Origin: Pirellulales bacterium
GTDB taxonomy: Bacteria > Planctomycetota > Planctomycetia > Pirellulales > UBA1268
Assembly (NCBI GenBank): GCA_016779265.1
Contig: JADHNY010000034.1
Span: 1-34,597, forward strand
DNA length: 34,597 nt
Direction: 5' to 3'
Both the position numbers and the translations under genes were made by a program. Shown here piece after piece: positions 26,918 through 34,597 of the stretch. The notes below the pieces were generated by a model. It had not been told where the DNA came from. It saw only the letters and a program-made list of their open reading frames with translations, and made no database searches. Each line of letters starts with the position of its first letter. The stretch's first letter is position 1.

Positions 26918-28690
26918 TCAGACCGGCTCGCGTTCAATCACGATCCGCCGCCAGAGTTCAAACGTGAGCAGCATCCAGAGTCGTAGCCCGTAACGGCCGG
27001 GGCCTTCCTCGGTGCTGTAGTCGAGCAGCTGCTTCACCCGCTGCGGCTGGAAGATGCCAGCTGCCCGAATCGCCTTGCTGCTGAGAATCGAGCGGGCATA
27101 GCGACGCATCTCTCCCTGAAACCAAAAGTGGACAGGCACCCGCATGCCACTCTTTGGTCGTTCGATCACCGACGCCGGCAGCCTGTTTGCAAAGGCCCGC
27201 TTCAGGATCACCTTCTCCACGCCCCGCGACAGTTTGAGCCTTGGTGGCAGCTGCATGCTCAGCCGCACCATCTCTTCGCTAAACAGGGGTGAGAGTGGCG
27301 TGATTCCTGATGCTGCCAGCATCCGTTCCACCTTGGGGAGAATCAGGTGAGCCCCCTTGAGGCGAATGTTGATCGCCATCAGCTTGTTGAGGAAGTGCAC
27401 GGGCCGCGGCCCGCGGAAGAACGGCTGCAGCACACCAACCAGATCGCGTTGGCTCTCAACCTCTCTCGCAGCCTCCGGCGTGAGCAGCCGACCGATCTCC
27501 TCATAGGCCCGTCGGTATGAAGCGAGATACGCCTCCTCACGAAAGGTGTCACGGCGGTCTGGGTCGCCATACCAGTGCTGCAACAGCATCGGCAGGTTTT
27601 TCGGGCCGCCAAAGCACGGGTCGCCCCCTTCGCCGTTCAACACCACCCGATGCTCGCTCGCCACGCGTCTGGCAAGTTCATAGTTGGGCATCGTGATCGG
27701 GTCGCCGATCGGATCATCGAGCTGCCAGATCATCTCTCGCAGCCGTGGCAGAAAATCTTTCGGCTCCAGCAACACCTCATGGTGCGTGGAGCCGATCCGC
27801 TGAGCCACCTCCGCCGCATAGGCAAGCTCATTGGGATACCGCTCGCCAAAATGAAGTGAGTAGGTACACACGCGACCGGATGCCTGCTCGGCAACCTCCG
27901 CTGCCACCAGGCTCGAGTCGAGTCCTCCAGAGAGAAACACGCCCACGGGCCCAGCTGCCGGCAGCCGATCGGCAACCACCTTGGAGAACTGCCTGCGAAA
28001 GCCGTCCACAGTCGGGTGGTCATCATCGTCCACCGGTGACGACCTCAGACGCTCGGCTGCGACCTCTTCCGCCTCCAGCACGAAGAAGCGTTCACGCTTG
28101 AGCGATCCCCCTCGAGACACCGTGAGCAGATGCCCAGCCGGCAATGCCTCCAGCCCCTCAAGCATCGTGTGGGGCGGTGGCACGAAACTGAAGGCGAGGT
28201 ACTGAGCCAATGATGCAGTCCGCAGCCGTCTTGGAAATCCAGGCACCGCCAGGATGGCCTTCGGCTCGACCGCAAAGAACAGCCGGCCATCGTGCTGGGC
28301 GTACGAGAGGCTGCGAAGGCCCGCCGCATCCCGCGCCAGCTGCAGTCGCTCGCCATCAAACGCCGCGAGCACGTAGTCGCCACGGATCGCTCTGAGCCGT
28401 TCAGAAAATGGCTGGTCACCCCGAAGGAGCTGGCGTGGCAGCGTCTGCCCGCTGCTCTCCGGGAGCTGTGTCAGAAACCCTGCCAGACCACAGACCTGCT
28501 CACCGTCCTGCCAAAGACCTCCAGAGGCCACCCCCAGACCGTCACAGGCGTCGTCGTGGCTGTAGCCGATCGAGAGCTGCGGCGTTTCAATCATGCGGCA
28601 GGCGGTGCGGCCGCGGTGACGAATCGCTCCTCCCATCGCCACGAGCCAGTCGCGGCAGGGCGGTCCGGTAAATCCAAACAACGCTGACAT
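26918..28690 (-). CDS. Asparagine synthetase-like amidotransferase lacking the glutaminase nucleophile
   Basis: The 590-residue protein has the two-domain architecture of AsnB. The C-terminal synthetase domain is intact: the PPi loop is SGGLDSS at 254-260, with NGEGGDPCFGG and the late KSGMRVPVHFWF segment. In the N-terminal Ntn domain (1-200) the catalytic Cys2 is Ser (start MSALFGF instead of MCGI), and the glutamine-binding GEIYN-type and RGPD-type motifs are replaced (GLAGFLT, RGRT). It should therefore not hydrolyse glutamine normally and may use ammonia or form another amide, as beta-lactam synthetases and lasso-peptide cyclases do. It is the third gene of a tight unit with a zinc-ribbon membrane protein and a bicupin, 18 nt behind the former. 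Confidence 0.85.
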   Translation of the reverse strand: MSALFGFTGPPCRDWLVAMGGAIRHRGRTACRMIETPQLSIGYSHDDACDGLGVASGGLWQDGEQVCGLAGFLTQLPESSGQTLPRQLLRGDQPFSERLRAIRGDYVLAAFDGERLQLARDAAGLRSLSYAQHDGRLFFAVEPKAILAVPGFPRRLRTASLAQYLAFSFVPPPHTMLEGLEALPAGHLLTVSRGGSLKRERFFVLEAEEVAAERLRSSPVDDDDHPTVDGFRRQFSKVVADRLPAAGPVGVFLSGGLDSSLVAAEVAEQASGRVCTYSLHFGERYPNELAYAAEVAQRIGSTHHEVLLEPKDFLPRLREMIWQLDDPIGDPITMPNYELARRVASEHRVVLNGEGGDPCFGGPKNLPMLLQHWYGDPDRRDTFREEAYLASYRRAYEEIGRLLTPEAAREVESQRDLVGVLQPFFRGPRPVHFLNKLMAINIRLKGAHLILPKVERMLAASGITPLSPLFSEEMVRLSMQLPPRLKLSRGVEKVILKRAFANRLPASVIERPKSGMRVPVHFWFQGEMRRYARSILSSKAIRAAGIFQPQRVKQLLDYSTEEGPGRYGLRLWMLLTFELWRRIVIEREPV

Positions 28691-28708
28691 CGGCAGGCTC
28701 GCTATTCC

Positions 28709-29746
28709 TCAGCCAAAGTCACCTGCGTCATCGCCACCCCACCCTGCGTCATCACCAAACCAGCCTCCGTCATGGCCGAACCACCCTCCGTCATTGACGG
28801 ATCCCGAATCGGGAGCGTGGGGCACATGAATCACGTCAGCGAGCGTTGTGCGTCGATCCATCGCCTGCTTCAGGCCGCTGGCCAGCATGCCATAGGGAAT
28901 GAAGTCGACCGCGATCTGGTAGTCACCACGTTTCTTCAGCATCGGCTTGAGCCTTGCCAGCCGAGCAACGTCTGCGGGATAGATGCCCAGGTCAATCGCC
29001 TCACGCAGCGGCAGCAGGCTCGCCTGCTGCATCCGGGCCTGCATCGCCACGCCCTGCGGCGTGGCATCATGCAGCAGGAACACTGGCAGTTCAGGCTGCG
29101 CTGCGAGGAGTTCGGCTGCCTTCGAAACGAGATACGCCGGATAGCCCGACTCGGCAATCACCAAGCACCGTTGACTGGCATGAAAGCCATTGCGAACGAG
29201 CAGATCGACCAGCAAGTCATGCTGCACAACGAGCAACGACTCCACTCCGTAGTCGTAGATATCTGGCTCCTCCCACTCGGGAGGCGGCTCCTGGAGTGAG
29301 GGTTCGGTGAGCAACCGGGGAATCTCGGGGCCAACAGCGAGCCACTTCCTGACACACTTCTCAAAGCGGCGCTGATCCGGCGGCATCATCACAGCGGCCA
29401 CCGGCAAGAAAACAGCAATCGCCAGACCGCAGACAACAGCCCAGATCCACCAGCCCGGCGGCAGGAGTTCCGAGAAAAAGAAGGATCCCCCAACGACCAC
29501 GAGCCCAAAGATCGCCCGCGTCAGAACCCGCCTGAGCAGGCCTCGCCTCTCACGACGGCAGAAGGCTGCCGTGAGCTGATTGCGAGTGAAGAAGTATGTG
29601 TCGTTGCCACTCGCCTGCCGGCAGACCGCGAGGAATCCGCTGTCAGTGAGCCTGTCGCGTTTGGGATCGAGAACGAAGTGATAGAGGCACGAGCATCGCA
29701 TGCCATCGCGATACCGCCGGTTCTTGCCGCATTTCGGACACTTCAT
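28709..29746 (-). CDS. Zinc-ribbon, two-TM protein with C-terminal Gly-Trp-Asp repeats, unknown function
   Basis: I do not recognise this 345-residue protein. It begins with a zinc ribbon (MKCPKCG, Cys3 and Cys6; RCSC, Cys18 and Cys20). Two membrane spans follow (about 75-93 and 99-121), then a soluble alpha/beta domain (about 165-310) containing CLVIAESGYPAYLVSKA and LPVFLLHDATPQGVAM. The Glu and His-Asp placements recall TOPRIM-like folds, but this is weak. The last 25 residues are seven-residue repeats of the GGWFGDD type, encoded by 21-base tandem repeats. The ATG overlaps the bicupin stop by four bases (ATGA), so the two are translationally coupled; the asparagine-synthetase homologue follows after 18 nt. 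Confidence 0.8.
   Translation of the reverse strand: MKCPKCGKNRRYRDGMRCSCLYHFVLDPKRDRLTDSGFLAVCRQASGNDTYFFTRNQLTAAFCRRERRGLLRRVLTRAIFGLVVVGGSFFFSELLPPGWWIWAVVCGLAIAVFLPVAAVMMPPDQRRFEKCVRKWLAVGPEIPRLLTEPSLQEPPPEWEEPDIYDYGVESLLVVQHDLLVDLLVRNGFHASQRCLVIAESGYPAYLVSKAAELLAAQPELPVFLLHDATPQGVAMQARMQQASLLPLREAIDLGIYPADVARLARLKPMLKKRGDYQIAVDFIPYGMLASGLKQAMDRRTTLADVIHVPHAPDSGSVNDGGWFGHDGGWFGDDAGWGGDDAGDFG
28723..28795 (-). repeat. 21-bp tandem repeat coding GGWFGDD heptads
   Basis: About three and a half imperfect 21-base units lie in frame at the 3' end of the zinc-ribbon gene, with units starting at 28723, 28744, 28765 and 28786, each beginning CTGCGTCAT or CTCCGTCAT. They encode Gly-Gly-Trp-Phe-Gly-Asp-Asp-like heptads, so copy number may vary by slippage. 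Confidence 0.8.
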
Positions 29747-30477
29747 AGAGCATGCCCCCCGATCCGTCGCTGTGCCAAAGAGAGCTGCGAGGCCGCCACC
29801 CCATCCACGATCGTGCGGTTGACCATCGGGTGATCATCGCGGTGCGGCCCAAAGTCGCTGTCTGGATGAAAGGCGATGACGGTCAGCGAACTCGCCTCAG
29901 TGTGGAAACTGTGAAGCGTGTCGGGCTCGATCACAAACAGATCGCCCGCTTCCAGCGGCACGTCCTGCGAGCTGAGTCGACAGAGGCCCGCGCCGGCCGC
30001 GATGATACCGGCGCGAAAGGACGGATGCGTGTGTGCGGTCTGATGCGTGTGCGGAGGAATCACAAGCAGATTGAGACAGGCATCTCCCCGGACCACCGGT
30101 GAGAGCAGAAGGGTGTCGCTGCAGCCATCGATATAGTGCAGCCGGCCCTGCTTCTCGACGGGTCCTCCCAGCTGAAATAGCCCGCGTACGCCATGCTCTG
30201 AGATCACCACGCCGCTGCCCGCTCCGCGGAGCGTGCCCGAGCCCGGGAGGGAGAAGTACATCCCTTGCCGCAGAGGAAACCGCCCAGCATTTCCCTCGAG
30301 GTCACACGTGCCCTCCTGCACATAACCGAAGTGTGTCGCATCTGCTGTGAGCTGCTGAGGGCCTCCCGTCCAAGCTGCGACCTCAAACCGCGACTGCTCA
30401 TGGGTGGTCTGCATCACCACACCACCGCCCACGGCGTATTTCCTGAAGCCCTCACTGCCCAAACTCACATTCGCCAT
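29743..30477 (-). CDS. Bicupin-like protein
   Basis: The 244-residue protein has no signal peptide and appears to carry two cupin barrels. The first (about 30-105) lacks obvious metal ligands. The second has PPHTHQTAHTHPSF (His143, His145, His149, His151), RAGIIAAGAGL, EAGDLFVIEPDTLHSFHTE and a late FHPDSDFGPHRDDHP segment, consistent with a metal-binding cupin. The reaction is unknown; relatives include dioxygenases, isomerases and sensors. GAGGGG precedes the ATG at 30477. It is the first gene of the minus-strand unit, with its stop overlapping the next gene's start (ATGA), and is divergent from the second DUF1501 gene. Confidence 0.8.
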   Translation of the reverse strand: MANVSLGSEGFRKYAVGGGVVMQTTHEQSRFEVAAWTGGPQQLTADATHFGYVQEGTCDLEGNAGRFPLRQGMYFSLPGSGTLRGAGSGVVISEHGVRGLFQLGGPVEKQGRLHYIDGCSDTLLLSPVVRGDACLNLLVIPPHTHQTAHTHPSFRAGIIAAGAGLCRLSSQDVPLEAGDLFVIEPDTLHSFHTEASSLTVIAFHPDSDFGPHRDDHPMVNRTIVDGVAASQLSLAQRRIGGHAL

Positions 30478-30639
30478 GATCGCCCCTCACGTCGGCCCCA
30501 GCCTACCGAAACAGTGCAGTCCCACCGAAGAAGAGGATTACCTCAAGCCCTCTGCTCTACACTTGCTGCGGCCCCGGGATTACCTTGGCCGATATATCAG
30601 ATATTGTTCTGTAGGTCTTTTTCGCCGGAGCGGCTTGCC

Positions 30640-32010
30640 ATGCTGACCATCCTCGGCCGACGTGATCGCACCACGCACCACTGCGATGGCCTCTCCAGGC
30701 GAGGCTTCCTGAAGATCGGCGGCATGGCTGCAGGCGGCCTCTCGTTGCCGCAGCTGCTCGCCATGGAGGCCCAGGCAGGCACCGGCCAGTCGCACAAAGC
30801 GATCATCAATGTCTTCCTGCCAGGCGGTCCCTCACACATCGACCTGTTTGACCTGAAGCCAGACGCGCCGAGTGAAATCCGCGGCGAGTTTTCCCCGATC
30901 CGCACGAATGTGTCGGGCATTGAAATCTGCGAGATGTTTCCGCGGATGGCCTCGATGATGGACAAGTTTGCCATCGTACGGTCGCTGGTGGGCTCCGAAG
31001 GTGCACACGACTGCTATCAATGCATGACAGGCCGCACACGCCGGGAGACGAGTCCCGCAGGCGGCTGGCCGATGCTGGGCTCCTGGGTGTCGAAGGTGCT
31101 CGGCCCTGCCGATGCCACGATTCCGGCCAACCTTTCGCTGATGTATCCCACCGGAAATCGCACCTGGGGTGATCCAGGCACCGCCGGCTTCATCAGTCCA
31201 GCCCACGCTCCGATGGCGATGGTGGCGAAGGATCCCCTGACACGCGCCGGCAGCATGACCCTGCAGGGGATCACGCTTGAACGACTCGGTGATCGCAAAC
31301 AGCTGCTCGGCAGTCTCGATGCCTTCCACCGTCAGCTTGATCAGTCACAGGCCGTGCAGAGCATGGACACCTTCTCGCAGCAGGCGTTCTCGATTCTGTC
31401 GTCGTCACGGCTGGTGGAAGCTCTCGACCTCTCGAAGGAGGATCCCGAGGTGCTTGCCCGCTACGGCACGAGCGACCCCACCTATCAGCGTGACGGTGCG
31501 CCGAAGATGGTGCAGAACTTTTTGATTGCGCGACGGCTTGTGGAGGCCGGGGCCCGCGTGGTCTCGATGAACTACAGTCGCTGGGATTGGCACGGCGGCG
31601 ACGGCCTGAACTTCCCCCGCACGCGTGAAGAAGCGCCGCTGCTCGATCAGGGGCTCTCCGCTCTGGTGCAAGACCTGCACGACCGTGGTCTCGACAAAGA
31701 TGTCTCGGTCGTGGTCTGGGGTGAGTTTGGCCGCACGCCCAAGATCAACAAGATGAACAGCCGAGACCACTGGCCCGCCGTTTCGTTTGCCCTGCTGGCA
31801 GGTGGAGGCATGCGAACCGGCCAGGTGATCGGCTCCACCAACAGGCTCGGTGAGCATGCCCAAGATCGTCCCGTTACATTCCAAGAAGTCTTTGCCACGC
31901 TCTATCACAACGTCGGCATCGACACGAGCCTGGCAACCGTGGAAGACCTACAAGGTCGGCCACAGTATCTGGTCGACTCCGGCGTGATGCCGATTCGCGA
32001 ACTGGTCTGA
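30640..32010 (+). CDS. Tat-exported DUF1501 protein (second copy)
   Basis: The 456-residue protein has a Tat signal (LSRRGFLKIGGMAAGGLSL) and the DUF1501 motifs INVFLPGGPSHIDLFDLKP, YSRWDWHGGDGLNF, VVVWGEFGRTPKIN and SRDHWPAVSFALLAGGG. It is shorter than, and only distantly similar to, the copy at 20917. No DUF1549/DUF1553 gene lies beside it in this window. The frame is open from 30265, but that part overlaps the divergent bicupin gene. GGAG 10 nt before the ATG at 30640 and the Tat signal fix the start. The upstream region contains an AT-rich segment with GATATATC at 30591-30598 that may belong to its promoter. Confidence 0.92.
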   Translation: MLTILGRRDRTTHHCDGLSRRGFLKIGGMAAGGLSLPQLLAMEAQAGTGQSHKAIINVFLPGGPSHIDLFDLKPDAPSEIRGEFSPIRTNVSGIEICEMFPRMASMMDKFAIVRSLVGSEGAHDCYQCMTGRTRRETSPAGGWPMLGSWVSKVLGPADATIPANLSLMYPTGNRTWGDPGTAGFISPAHAPMAMVAKDPLTRAGSMTLQGITLERLGDRKQLLGSLDAFHRQLDQSQAVQSMDTFSQQAFSILSSSRLVEALDLSKEDPEVLARYGTSDPTYQRDGAPKMVQNFLIARRLVEAGARVVSMNYSRWDWHGGDGLNFPRTREEAPLLDQGLSALVQDLHDRGLDKDVSVVVWGEFGRTPKINKMNSRDHWPAVSFALLAGGGMRTGQVIGSTNRLGEHAQDRPVTFQEVFATLYHNVGIDTSLATVEDLQGRPQYLVDSGVMPIRELV

Positions 32011-32025
32011 GCACAGACAGGTAGA

Positions 32026-32064
32026 CCAAAGCATGGCCCTTCGGCTACCAGCAGCCGCCTTTGG
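32026..32064. terminator. Nested hairpin between convergent DUF1501 and ldhA genes
   Basis: CCAAAG (32026-32031) pairs with CTTTGG (32059-32064), and inside it CGGCT (32042-32046) pairs with AGCCG (32053-32057). It sits midway in the 92-base gap between two convergent genes, where a bidirectional terminator is expected. No long T tract follows. Confidence 0.4.
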
Positions 32065-32102
32065 AGTTGTCTGCTCAGCACTGTTGAGAGTGGAATTTCC
32101 GT

Positions 32103-33098
32103 TCACTCAACGAGCGTGCCTTCCAGGGGTGGCTTGCCCCGGGCAACCCGATTGATGTTGGTCACCGTCACTCGCGCGATTTCCGCGAGAGCCTCCCGGG
32201 TGAGAAAGGCCTGATGTGCGGTAACGAGAACATTGGGAAAGACGAGCAGCCGCGAGAGCTCGTCGTCTTGCAGGACCTGATCTGAGAGATCCTCAAAGAA
32301 GATCCCCTCTTCTTCCTCGTAGACGTCGATTGCCAGCCCACCAAGGTGACCACGCTTAAGGGATTCGATCACCGCCGTTGTATCAATCAGCTTTCCCCGG
32401 CTGGTGTTCACCAACATCGCACCAGGTTTGAGCAGCCGCACCGTATCGGCATTGATCAAATGCTGGGTATCAGACGTCAGCGGTATGTGGAGTGAAAGTA
32501 TATCGCTGTCTGCGAGCACCTCTTCCAACGGGAGATAGTCAACCTCATGGGTGGCGGCCCAGTCACTTATTGGAAACGGGTCATAGGCCACCACTCGCAT
32601 GCCGAAGCCACGAAAGATCTCCGCAGCGACTCGTCCGATACGTCCCGTTCCGATGATGCCGCAGGTCTTTCCGTAGAGGTCAAAACCAACGAGCCCCGCC
32701 AGCGAAAAGTTTTGCTCCCGAACACGGGCGAAGGCCCGGTGGATTCGGCGATTGAGTGTAAGCACAAGCGCTACCGCGTGTTCCGCCACCGCATGCGGTG
32801 AGTAGGCCGGCACGCGAGTGACAACGAGACCCGCTTCATGTGCAGCAACGAGGTCGACATTATTGAAGCCCGCACATCGCAGCGCCACGTGCCGAACGCC
32901 ACACGCCGCAAGCTGCTGAAGACACGGACGGTCAAGCCGGTCGTTGACAAACCCACAAACGGCTGCCGCGCCAGACGAGAGCGATGCCGTCTCGGAAGTC
33001 AGGCGAAACTCATGAAAGAGAAACGCCACATCGCCGGCAACGGCCGTCATGGGCTCGCGGTCGTAGGGCTTGGTGTCAAAAAAGGCGACGGTAGGCAT
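32103..33098 (-). CDS. ldhA: D-lactate dehydrogenase (fermentative type)
   Basis: The enzyme reduces pyruvate to D-lactate with NADH. The 331-residue sequence follows E. coli LdhA along its length (329 residues): FVNDRLDRPCL, ALRCAGFNNVDL, VPAYSPHAVAEHAV and YGKTCGIIGTGRIG, with the NAD-binding GxGxxG at 150-155. Catalytic residues are Arg234 in NTSRGKLID, Glu263 in DVYEEEEGIFFED and His295 in TAHQAFLT. GGAGG 6 nt before the ATG at 33098 is a strong ribosome site. It is divergent from the winged-helix regulator gene, with 172 nt between the starts, so the regulator might act on it; this is untested inference. Confidence 0.93.
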   Translation of the reverse strand: MPTVAFFDTKPYDREPMTAVAGDVAFLFHEFRLTSETASLSSGAAAVCGFVNDRLDRPCLQQLAACGVRHVALRCAGFNNVDLVAAHEAGLVVTRVPAYSPHAVAEHAVALVLTLNRRIHRAFARVREQNFSLAGLVGFDLYGKTCGIIGTGRIGRVAAEIFRGFGMRVVAYDPFPISDWAATHEVDYLPLEEVLADSDILSLHIPLTSDTQHLINADTVRLLKPGAMLVNTSRGKLIDTTAVIESLKRGHLGGLAIDVYEEEEGIFFEDLSDQVLQDDELSRLLVFPNVLVTAHQAFLTREALAEIARVTVTNINRVARGKPPLEGTLVE

Positions 33099-33232
33099 GG
33101 ATGCCCTCCAGGGACAGCGGATCTCAGCCTAACGCACCGCCGCTGTGGACGTCGCGATCAGCCCGGACCAGATCTGGAATGGGATGACCATCGATTCGAC
33201 CACCGCTGTCAACAAACGATTTCTCAACCCTG

Positions 33233-33262
33233 TTTTTGTTTTTATTGCAGAAAAGACAAAAA
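33233..33262. promoter_or_regulatory. AT-rich inverted repeat upstream of regulator gene
   Basis: TTTTTGT (33233-33239) and ACAAAAA (33256-33262) are inverted copies 16 bases apart in a stretch far richer in A and T than its surroundings. It lies immediately before the regulator start at 33271 and in the ldhA upstream region. It could be an operator for an autoregulated winged-helix protein or simply the promoter core. Confidence 0.35.
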
Positions 33263-33270
33263 TAACTAGA

Positions 33271-33954
33271 ATGAATGACATGCCCAGAAAGCCACTGCAT
33301 CACGTCACCGACCCGGCCACCTGGCGAACACTCTGCGCACCGGTACGGCTGGAGATCGTTGAGACCCTGCGGCTGCTGGCGCCCTGCGGGATCGCCGCTG
33401 TCGCGGAACACCTCGACCGGCCGGCAGACACGCTCTATCGGCACTTCAGGAAACTGGTGGAGACTGGGGTCGTGCTGAAAACGGAAATCCGTCAGACCGG
33501 CCACCGTCCTGGGCAGATTTACGACCTGATCGCTGATGACATCACTTGCCGCTTCTCCCGCAAGGGCAATGCCATGGCAGGCGAGGCTGTCCTGATGACG
33601 GCGCAGTCGATCCTGAAGATGACCGACCGCACATTCCGAGCCGCCGCCGATGCAGGCCTCCTCTCGACGCTTGATCGGGGACTGCCGAGTGATGTGCGGG
33701 CCTTCTTCGAACACGCCTGGCTTTCGCCAGAGGATTCCGAGCGGCTAATGCAGCTCTTCGGTGAGATCAAACAACTGCTTGACGACAAACGCCCCAAGGG
33801 CGACGGCCGTCTCTGCCTCGTCTCGGTGCTGATGGCCCCGATCGTGCGGAAGCGGCCGGCAACACCACGAAAAACCGAGCCGAACGGGCATGCCGCCGCC
33901 ACGACCTCACGTCGATCCCAACGCCCCACGCATTCCACCACAAACCGCCGCTGA
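33271..33954 (+). CDS. ArsR-like winged-helix transcriptional regulator
   Basis: The 227-residue protein has an N-terminal winged helix (about 15-85): DPATWRTLCAPVRLEIVETL, then CGIAAVAEHLDRPADTLYRHFRKLVETGVV, which carries the recognition helix, and a wing ending in GQIYDLIA. This is the HTH_20/ArsR type. The helical C-terminal region shows no ligand motif, and the last 35 residues are basic and low in complexity. No clear ribosome site precedes the ATG at 33271 or the one at 33280; a longer frame from 33145 exists, but it runs through the AT-rich inverted repeat. The ABC transporter ATPase gene starts 29 nt after its stop, a common pairing for a regulator controlling an exporter. Confidence 0.82.
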   Translation: MNDMPRKPLHHVTDPATWRTLCAPVRLEIVETLRLLAPCGIAAVAEHLDRPADTLYRHFRKLVETGVVLKTEIRQTGHRPGQIYDLIADDITCRFSRKGNAMAGEAVLMTAQSILKMTDRTFRAAADAGLLSTLDRGLPSDVRAFFEHAWLSPEDSERLMQLFGEIKQLLDDKRPKGDGRLCLVSVLMAPIVRKRPATPRKTEPNGHAAATTSRRSQRPTHSTTNRR

Positions 33955-33983
33955 TTCCCCGGCCCCCAGGAGTTCCACCACCA

Positions 33984-34597
33984 ATGTCGTCAACGACTCT
34001 TGCATCTCATCCCTCGGCTTCGGGCCGCCCGGCAGAAGTTGCCACCGGCACGGGCAGCCAAGGTCTTACGATCCGAGGGCTGGTGAAAGTCCATCCGGGG
34101 CCCGTCGCAGCGCTCAAGGGAATCGACCTCGACATCCCGGAGGGGCTCTTCGGCCTGCTCGGTCCCAACGGGGCGGGGAAGTCGACGCTGATGACGATCC
34201 TCGCGGGCCTCGTGGAGCCCACCGCCGGCGAGGTCAGGCTCGACGGCACCGACATCGTGGCCAACCCGCAGTTCGTGCGGGAGCGGCTGGGCTACCTGCC
34301 GCAAGACTTCGGCTTCTATCCGGATCTCTCCGGGCGGGCGATGCTCGAGTTTCTGCTGGAGCTCAAGGGCGTGCGTGGCCCACGTGGCCGGCGGGCTCTG
34401 GCCGATGAGCTGCTCGAGCGGGTGAACCTTGCCGAGGCAGCCCGTCGCAAGGTCCGCGGCTACTCCGGTGGCATGCGACAGCGTCTTGGCCTCGCTCAGG
34501 CGATTGCCGGCAGCCCACGGATCCTGATCGTCGACGAGCCCACCGCCGGCCTCGACCCGGAAGAGCGGCAACGGTTCTACCGGCTGCTGGCCGAGCT
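33984..34597 (+). CDS. ABC transporter ATP-binding protein (3' end cut by window)
   Basis: The frame stays open from the ATG at 33984 to the window edge, giving 204 codons without a stop. All motifs of an ABC ATPase are present: Walker A GPNGAGKST, Q-loop LPQDFG, signature YSGGMRQRLGLAQAI, and Walker B ILIVDEPTAGLDPEE. The sequence resembles ABC-2 type exporter ATPases (CcmA/multidrug class), with an unusual Ser/Thr-rich 25-residue extension before the fold. AGGAG lies about 12 nt upstream. The permease partner should follow outside the window. It is probably cotranscribed with the winged-helix regulator. Confidence 0.92.
   Translation, partial: MSSTTLASHPSASGRPAEVATGTGSQGLTIRGLVKVHPGPVAALKGIDLDIPEGLFGLLGPNGAGKSTLMTILAGLVEPTAGEVRLDGTDIVANPQFVRERLGYLPQDFGFYPDLSGRAMLEFLLELKGVRGPRGRRALADELLERVNLAEAARRKVRGYSGGMRQRLGLAQAIAGSPRILIVDEPTAGLDPEERQRFYRLLAE

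Noticed and set aside
29137-29270. Assignment of the zinc-ribbon protein as a TOPRIM nuclease
   Set aside because: The Glu and His-Asp spacing is suggestive, but the second acidic residue of the DxD motif is missing, so I left the function open.

Overview
The window looks like a planctomycete chromosome segment, most likely a Pirellulales relative. It carries the family signature of that phylum: a DUF1549/DUF1553 haem-motif protein next to a DUF1501 protein, a second DUF1501 gene, Tat-exported Gfo/Idh/MocA and TIM-barrel sugar proteins, PQQ-type propellers and multidomain secreted hydrolases. The DNA is GC-rich and densely coding on both strands. I see no insertion sequence, phage gene, CRISPR array or rRNA. 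Genus-level assignment is inference.

Layout. 1-4.2 kb: a cut-off YkgJ-type Cys-cluster gene (minus), then recJ and a secreted PQQ propeller (plus), a tRNA-Pro(CGG) and its terminator. 4.2-7.2 kb (minus): a secreted serine hydrolase fused to a sialidase-like propeller, behind a membrane-anchored alpha/beta hydrolase. 7.3-12.1 kb (plus): a HAD phosphatase, an alpha/beta hydrolase and a 1066-residue membrane protein of unknown function, apparently one operon. Its 3' end overlaps the convergent sppA gene (12.0-14.0 kb, minus). 14.2-20.9 kb (plus): a sugar-oxidation type cluster (Tat Gfo/Idh, Tat sugar isomerase-like protein, FmdB-ThuA fusion, PhyH dioxygenase, secreted cysteine hydrolase) ending with purU.

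20.9-25.1 kb (minus): the DUF1549/DUF1553 and DUF1501 pair. 25.2-26.9 kb (plus): thymidine kinase and a secreted metallo-beta-lactamase-fold protein. 26.9-30.5 kb (minus): a tight three-gene unit of bicupin, zinc-ribbon membrane protein and an asparagine-synthetase homologue lacking the glutaminase nucleophile. 30.6-32.0 kb: a second DUF1501 gene. 32.1-33.1 kb (minus): ldhA. 33.3 kb to the end (plus): an ArsR-like winged-helix regulator followed by an ABC transporter ATPase cut off by the window end.

The most interesting parts are the FmdB-ThuA fusion inside a likely extracytoplasmic keto-sugar pathway, the serine hydrolase-sialidase fusion, the bicupin/zinc-ribbon/pseudo-glutaminase operon, and the large unassigned membrane protein. 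Functions were assigned by reading motifs in the translations; no database search was run.
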